In this document: one piece after another, positions 6,823 through 10,008 of the stretch
Numbering within the stretch: the stretch's first letter is position 1
Layout of the letters: each line of letters starts with the position of its first letter
From: Rachicladosporium sp. CCFEE 5018
Lineage: Eukaryota > Ascomycota > Dothideomycetes > Cladosporiales > Cladosporiaceae
Reading direction: 5' to 3'
NCBI GenBank assembly: GCA_002077045.2
Contig: KZ111229.1
Span: forward strand, 1-10,008
DNA length: 10,008 nucleotides
The notes under the pieces: model-generated
Told to the model about the DNA's origin: nothing
The model's input: the letters and a program-made list of their open reading frames with translations, nothing else
Databases searched by the model: none
Program-made: the position numbers and the translations under genes

Positions 6823-7711
6823 TCAGGCATCCTCTCCCAACAAGGACTCGACTGAGATTTCACCCACGATCACATCGTTTACCATTCTGACCTCCACGCC
6901 GTCGAGCAGCTCAAACCAGTTGTCCAGGTCTAGTCGGAGCGTCTCGAAACTATTAACCATACGCGTGTAGTTCGAATGCAACTCATCCTCATCCAACGAT
7001 CCTAACACAATACCAGAAAGGGTATTGTAGAATCGGAAATTGGGATCCTCGTCACGGCGTTTGATGGTCTTATCCTGGACCTCGTAGCCGTCATTGCGGC
7101 AAGCTTGGTTAAGACAGTATTTCACTCCACTGGAGCCGGGGTTACCGAAATTGATCTTGAGAGAGTGACTGGTGTAGCCCTGACTCTTGAATCTTCCGTA
7201 AGTCTGCATAAGGGCATTTCCCTGTGCGCTGTTTTGACTGACGGGTACACAGCGCAAGACTTGATGTCCAGTTGGAGTGATACTGTCGGAAGTGGAAGCG
7301 AATGGGTACTCGTCGCAAGATCTGTAGCGAGCCCCGCGACTGCCGGCGCCTGATCTGCCCTTGTTGCAATTGTTGCCGCTTTGGCAGCCTGCCGCCTTGC
7401 GACGCGCTTTGGCTACGCTTCCCTTGTTATCGCCAGTACCGCCGTAATCGTCCCAATTCAACGTCTGTGGAAAGCTTGCTGATCAGAAGGTCAGCAGAAT
7501 TTCTAGGTAGCTCAGACGGCATTCAAGGGTGTGACCCATCAATCCACGTACGCTGCGCACAACGGACCGCCCAACACATGTTCGTACACACTTCTGGCAT
7601 CCGGTTGCAGAGGAATGTGACGTCCGGAGGAGAGGCTGTAGTGGGCGCCGTATTCAGAAGCATGACTGCTAGGCCCGCCAGGCAAGTGGTGCTGCGTAAA
7701 AGTGAAGGCAT
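6823..7711 (-). CDS. Secreted NucA/NucB-type deoxyribonuclease (two exons)
   Basis: Joining exon 1 (7711-7552) to exon 2 (7478-6823) gives an uninterrupted 271-residue protein. Residues 1 to about 26 form a signal peptide: Arg, a hydrophobic core LAGLAVMLL, then a small-residue region ending near TTAS. The mature part starts with a cysteine-rich segment (C35, C42, C46, C51) in the pattern CNRMPEVCTNMC, and QTLNWD follows the splice. RRKAAGCQSGNNC (about 79-91) leads to CDEYPFAST at 108-116 and CVPVSQNSAQG, the core of the DNase_NucA_NucB family (PF14040), with D109/E110 in the active-site region. Bacterial relatives degrade extracellular DNA; fungal copies are secreted and their role is poorly known. 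The start ATG (context CCAATATGCC) is the one that supplies the signal peptide. The acidic C-terminal half (about 180-271) has no domain I recognise. No RIP damage is visible. Confidence 0.85.
7479..7551 (-). other. Intron of the NucA/NucB-type gene
   Basis: On the minus strand the 73-nt intron begins GTACGT at 7551, has a CTGAC branch site (branch A at 7491) and ends CAG at 7479, 12 bases after the branch A. Exon 1 ends after one base of a codon and exon 2 supplies the other two, so the frame is kept. Without splicing, exon 1 meets a TGA shortly after the donor. The joined protein aligns conserved family segments on both sides, which supports this choice over the CAG at 7467-7465, which is out of phase. 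Confidence 0.8.
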
Positions 7712-8976
7712 ATTGGGACAGATGTTATGCGAGGCGCTCGTCTTCGAGGGATGGACAGCTCAAATGGGCAAGGGACTCATCTACTTTATGTTCGACAGAA
7801 GAAACTATGACCATCCATGCTATCGTTGCCCAGCTTCTAGCAATGGCTGTCTTTGCCGGGCTCGAAAGGTTCCCCAAAACGCGGCTCCTCGGCCAGGATG
7901 AGGAGCCCGCTTTCCTGCGCATGGTAGTCCAACGAGGAGTGCGAGCTCTGACGGTAATCCTGCAGGCTTACGCTCTAACATGTACAGCCTGCATATCGCT
8001 ACAAACGCCAAGTGACTGCTGCAACTTCGAGCGAATGTATACGATAACAACGCTCCGCGGTCCATCTTCTGTCCATGCCTTTGGAGTCCAGCTGTCTTAT
8101 ACGGAACATGGCTTCTACCACGGGTACGCTTGGTAACAACCGAATCCAGCTCGCCTGCCATGTCTTCTCCACGTTTGAACGTATCCCGCCCTCAAGTCGC
8201 TGGTTGCGCATGACCTGTAGCCTGCAGAGTACGGGGTCTTCGATGAATTCGTTCCACCGGTGTGAGGGCATCGTTTAACAAGGTTCAACATATCCACTTG
8301 AGTATGCCGGTTCACCCTCCACAGGTATCAGTAGCCGATGAATTCCTCACCGCTGCTGGGATTCTGCTGTCGATTGACACAACCGTTGATCAGGCCTGGC
8401 AACACCCAGTCCTGTGGGGTTTATAATTTATTGAAGGCAAAATTTTCCATGCACATCTGCACTGTGATGTTCTGTGTCGTTGACCGGGGTTAGCCCGTGG
8501 CCGTCCCGCCGACGACCGTTCTCTCCACATAAAACCTTGTCTGCGACCTCACAGAACGTGGCATTGGAGTTTAAACATTATACCTGCATTGCATGATCGT
8601 GTTGGTTTCCTGCAGCTCCCCAATCGGGCTTCTCCCGCGGACGCTTTTCTTCAACTCCCCTGAGCCTAGCACGATCCTCCCGCAATATTGCTTGACCCGT
8701 AGCTTCCGGTTACCCCAATGTGGAGTACTGGTGCTGTGACCAGTATTTTGCTAGAGCCTGTCGATCGCTCGAACATCCGATGTTTGCAGGCTACGTATGT
8801 TAAATTAGCAGGCAAAGATGCTCGCCAAGCAGGGTTGGCAGAGTTGCCAAGAGTGATATAGCCTTAGGCACCAAGGCCACCACAACTTCACTGCATACCA
8901 ACCACGCCCTGTAACAATTGCCTCCCTCCCTATGCAAGTCGTCCTCGACTATGCAGGGCGACAAAGAACACCGTGG

Positions 8977-8997
8977 GCGATGACATGAAGTCATCGC
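8977..8997. repeat. Perfect inverted repeat, 8-bp arms
   Basis: GCGATGAC (8977-8984) and GTCATCGC (8990-8997) are exact reverse complements around the loop ATGAA. The symmetric TGAC/GTCA core could be a binding site for a dimeric transcription factor in the promoter of the gene at 9306, about 310 bases downstream, or a small hairpin. The symmetry is seen; the function is a guess. Confidence 0.5.
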
Positions 8998-9177
8998 GGA
9001 ATGTCCTGCGCCAATGCGCATTTGTAGGCGGCCCAGGAATGTACATTTCTGAGCCTCGCAGGTATGTCGCATGCGCGTTTCGTGCGCCGCGCATGCGCGC
9101 TTCAGTGTATCGCGTGCCTTCCTTGTGAACAAATCGTGGAACTTCTGTGTTGGGATGACAACAACAACAAAGCCCGC

Positions 9178-9196
9178 CGCTTGCTCACAGCAAGCG
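9178..9196. repeat. Perfect hairpin, 8-bp stem with 3-nt loop
   Basis: CGCTTGCT (9178-9185) and AGCAAGCG (9189-9196) are exact reverse complements around CAC. It lies about 110 bases before the ATG at 9306, probably in the 5' UTR of that gene, where it could form in the mRNA. A transcription start would have to be mapped to know whether it is transcribed. Confidence 0.5.
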
Positions 9197-9305
9197 ACGC
9201 GCATGTTGTTCTCTTGCAACACCAACGCCCCCATCAAGCTCACATTGGCCAGCGCACAACCAGCTCGCAGCATACCACCCGCACGCACCCCGCAGGCGCC
9301 CAGCA

Positions 9306-10008
9306 ATGGACTCGCCAACTCCCTCATCCACCGTTGGCGGCACGCCCGCACGCGACTCCAAGCCACTCATCCAAATCTGCAACCGCTGCATCCCATACAT
9401 GGACGAGGACATGGACCGTATGTGATTCTCATGCGCTCCGCATGCGAGCAGTCCGCTGACAGCCCGCGTAGAATACACCTGCGGCGCCACCTTCGGCATG
9501 TTCAAGCGCAAGTGTCCACGTTGTGTGCGCCAGCGTCACGCTTGCGAGCCGACCGATGGTCCTCTGATCCCCGCACTCAACGCGCTTGTGCGTGCCCGCA
9601 CCGCCCTCAGCAACCAGACTGCCGGCGGCGCCGACCCGGATGCGGTGCTCCTGCGCACCGCACGCGCCGCGCAGGCGAACCTCACCACGTCCCTCCGCAC
9701 GTTCGACCGCAACCGCAACCAAGTCACCGGCGACCGTCGCACGCCACGCAAGCGCAGCGCAGCCGTGGCGTTTGCGGGGAGCAACGAGGCGTCCACCCTG
9801 GAGATGCAGAGTCTCCGCCGCATCGGGCTGGCAGGAGTTGAGATCGGCAAGATCGTAAGTTCATCAGAGGATTTGAGGCGCTGTACACAACTGCTAACCG
9901 CATGCGCGGGGCCTGCGCCTCGCCGGCGCCTCGGAGGAGGACATCGCGTCCGTGGACGCTCTGCTGGGGCCGGATGGCCCAGCGGACGTCGAGGAGGACG
10001 AGGGGGAG
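9306..10008 (+). CDS. Six-cysteine protein of unknown function, 5' part (cut by window end)
   Basis: Exons 9306-9417 and 9472-9854 join in frame (112 + 383 nt, 165 codons). A third exon reads on from 9910 to the window edge, starting GLRLAG and ending in an acidic Glu/Asp-rich stretch, still open. Residues 25-62 hold C25-C28, C41, C52-C55 and C62 (CX2C, X12, C, X10, CX2C, X6, C), resembling small zinc-binding cysteine modules common in fungal hypothetical proteins. It is not a canonical Zn2Cys6 transcription-factor domain. The rest is Ala/Arg-rich and polar, with no membrane segment or signal peptide. Third codon positions are strongly G/C, unlike the LINE. I chose the ATG at 9306 because the frame, intron phase and cysteine motif follow directly. 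The second intron lacks a normal acceptor, so the gene may be damaged or differently spliced. Function is unknown. Confidence 0.65.
9418..9471 (+). other. Intron 1 of the six-cysteine protein gene
   Basis: The 54-nt intron starts GTATGT (9418), has a CTGAC branch site (branch A at 9459) and ends TAG at 9471, 12 bases later. Without removal, the exon 1 frame meets a TGA at once. Removal joins the CX2C pair to the remaining cysteines. A six-base hairpin, CATGCG-CTC-CGCATG (9430-9444), lies inside it. Confidence 0.78.
9855..9909 (+). other. Intron 2 of the six-cysteine protein gene, with acceptor CGG instead of CAG
   Basis: The donor GTAAGT (9855-9860) and the branch site CTAAC (9894-9898, branch A at 9897) are both consensus. 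The acceptor expected 12 bases after the branch A, as in the other two introns here, reads CGG at 9907-9909. Splicing there would be exactly in phase with the G/C-ending codons that follow. The nearest real AG in phase is the GAG at 9934-9936, 39 bases from the branch. So either the acceptor is mutated, the distant GAG is used, or a sequencing error exists. Retention shifts the frame into an Arg/Gly-rich tail without a stop before the window end. Confidence 0.55.

Larger units (their letters stand above)
7712..9305. other. Intergenic region between divergent genes; no convincing gene
   Basis: These 1.6 kb separate the minus-strand nuclease gene from the plus-strand gene starting at 9306, so they should hold both promoters. 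Several open frames of 60-190 codons exist on both strands. None has a recognisable domain, and none forms a spliced model I could defend. Composition is mixed, with ordinary CpA, TpG and CpG, so RIP has not acted here. Weak promoter-like features are CATAAAGTAG on the minus strand, about 80 bases before the nuclease ATG, and TTTATAATTTATT near 8420. The part nearest the right-hand gene (about 9060-9305) is GC-rich, with repeated GCATGCG words and a CAA-repeat tract near 9160, and probably contains its 5' UTR. Confidence 0.5.

Noticed and set aside
6823..7461. Nuclease gene as a single-exon CDS starting at 7461
   Set aside because: The codon at 7461 is TTG, not ATG, and this model would lack the signal peptide and the conserved cysteine segment found in phase in the upstream exon.
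6823..7711. Bacterial origin of the nuclease, since NucB is best known from Bacillus
   Set aside because: The gene has a fungal-type intron and the N-terminal cysteine segment I associate with fungal family members, so recent bacterial transfer is not supported.
7302..8136. Plus-strand open frames of 199 and 144 codons
   Set aside because: They overlap the nuclease gene on the opposite strand or its promoter, and have no domain, no sensible codon pattern and no splice support.
8800..9366. Minus-strand 188-codon open frame
   Set aside because: It runs antisense through the probable 5' UTR and first exon of the right-hand gene; it is Cys/Ala-rich from base composition and resembles no family.
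9071..9841. Plus-strand 256-codon open frame
   Set aside because: It is His/Arg/Pro-rich, as expected from the wrong frame of GC-rich coding DNA. The spliced frame from 9306 has G/C-ending codons and a cysteine motif.
1..10008. CRISPR arrays, tRNA or rRNA genes
   Set aside because: No regularly spaced repeats and no cloverleaf or rRNA-like sequence were seen on either strand.

Overview
The window reads as nuclear DNA of a filamentous ascomycete (Pezizomycotina). The grounds are short GT-AG introns of 54 to 73 nt with CTGAC or CTAAC branch sites, a Tad-like LINE, a relic HET-domain gene, a secreted fungal-type NucA/NucB nuclease gene, and tracts whose mutations look like RIP (repeat-induced point mutation, C to T in a CpA context). 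The species cannot be told from the sequence.

Layout. Positions 1-122 are AT-rich DNA with no CpA or TpG. Positions 123 to about 5167 hold a LINE with two uninterrupted ORFs: ORF1 is gag-like with three zinc knuckles and an AT-hook, and ORF2 has endonuclease, reverse transcriptase and a C-terminal CCHC motif. The ORFs overlap in an ATGA stop/start. The element ends in a short 3' UTR and three CTTAT units. Positions 5168 to about 6500 are strongly RIP-mutated relic DNA. Within it a HET (heterokaryon incompatibility) domain can still be read on the plus strand through 11 TAG/TAA stops. RIP damage fades out between about 5640 and 6400. Positions 7711-6823 (minus strand) carry an intact two-exon gene for a secreted NucA/NucB-type DNase. 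Positions 7712-9305 are intergenic with no convincing gene. From 9306 to the window end is the 5' part of a GC-rich plus-strand gene for a six-cysteine protein of unknown function. Its second intron has lost the expected AG acceptor.

The LINE and its surroundings carry opposite mutational signatures. The LINE has only about five CpG in its 4.86 kb of coding DNA but is full of CpA and TpG. The flanks keep CpG and have lost CpA and TpG. The LINE therefore probably entered the locus after RIP had acted, and its lineage was shaped by another pressure such as CpG methylation and deamination. The host genes to the right have ordinary CpG-rich composition and show no RIP damage.
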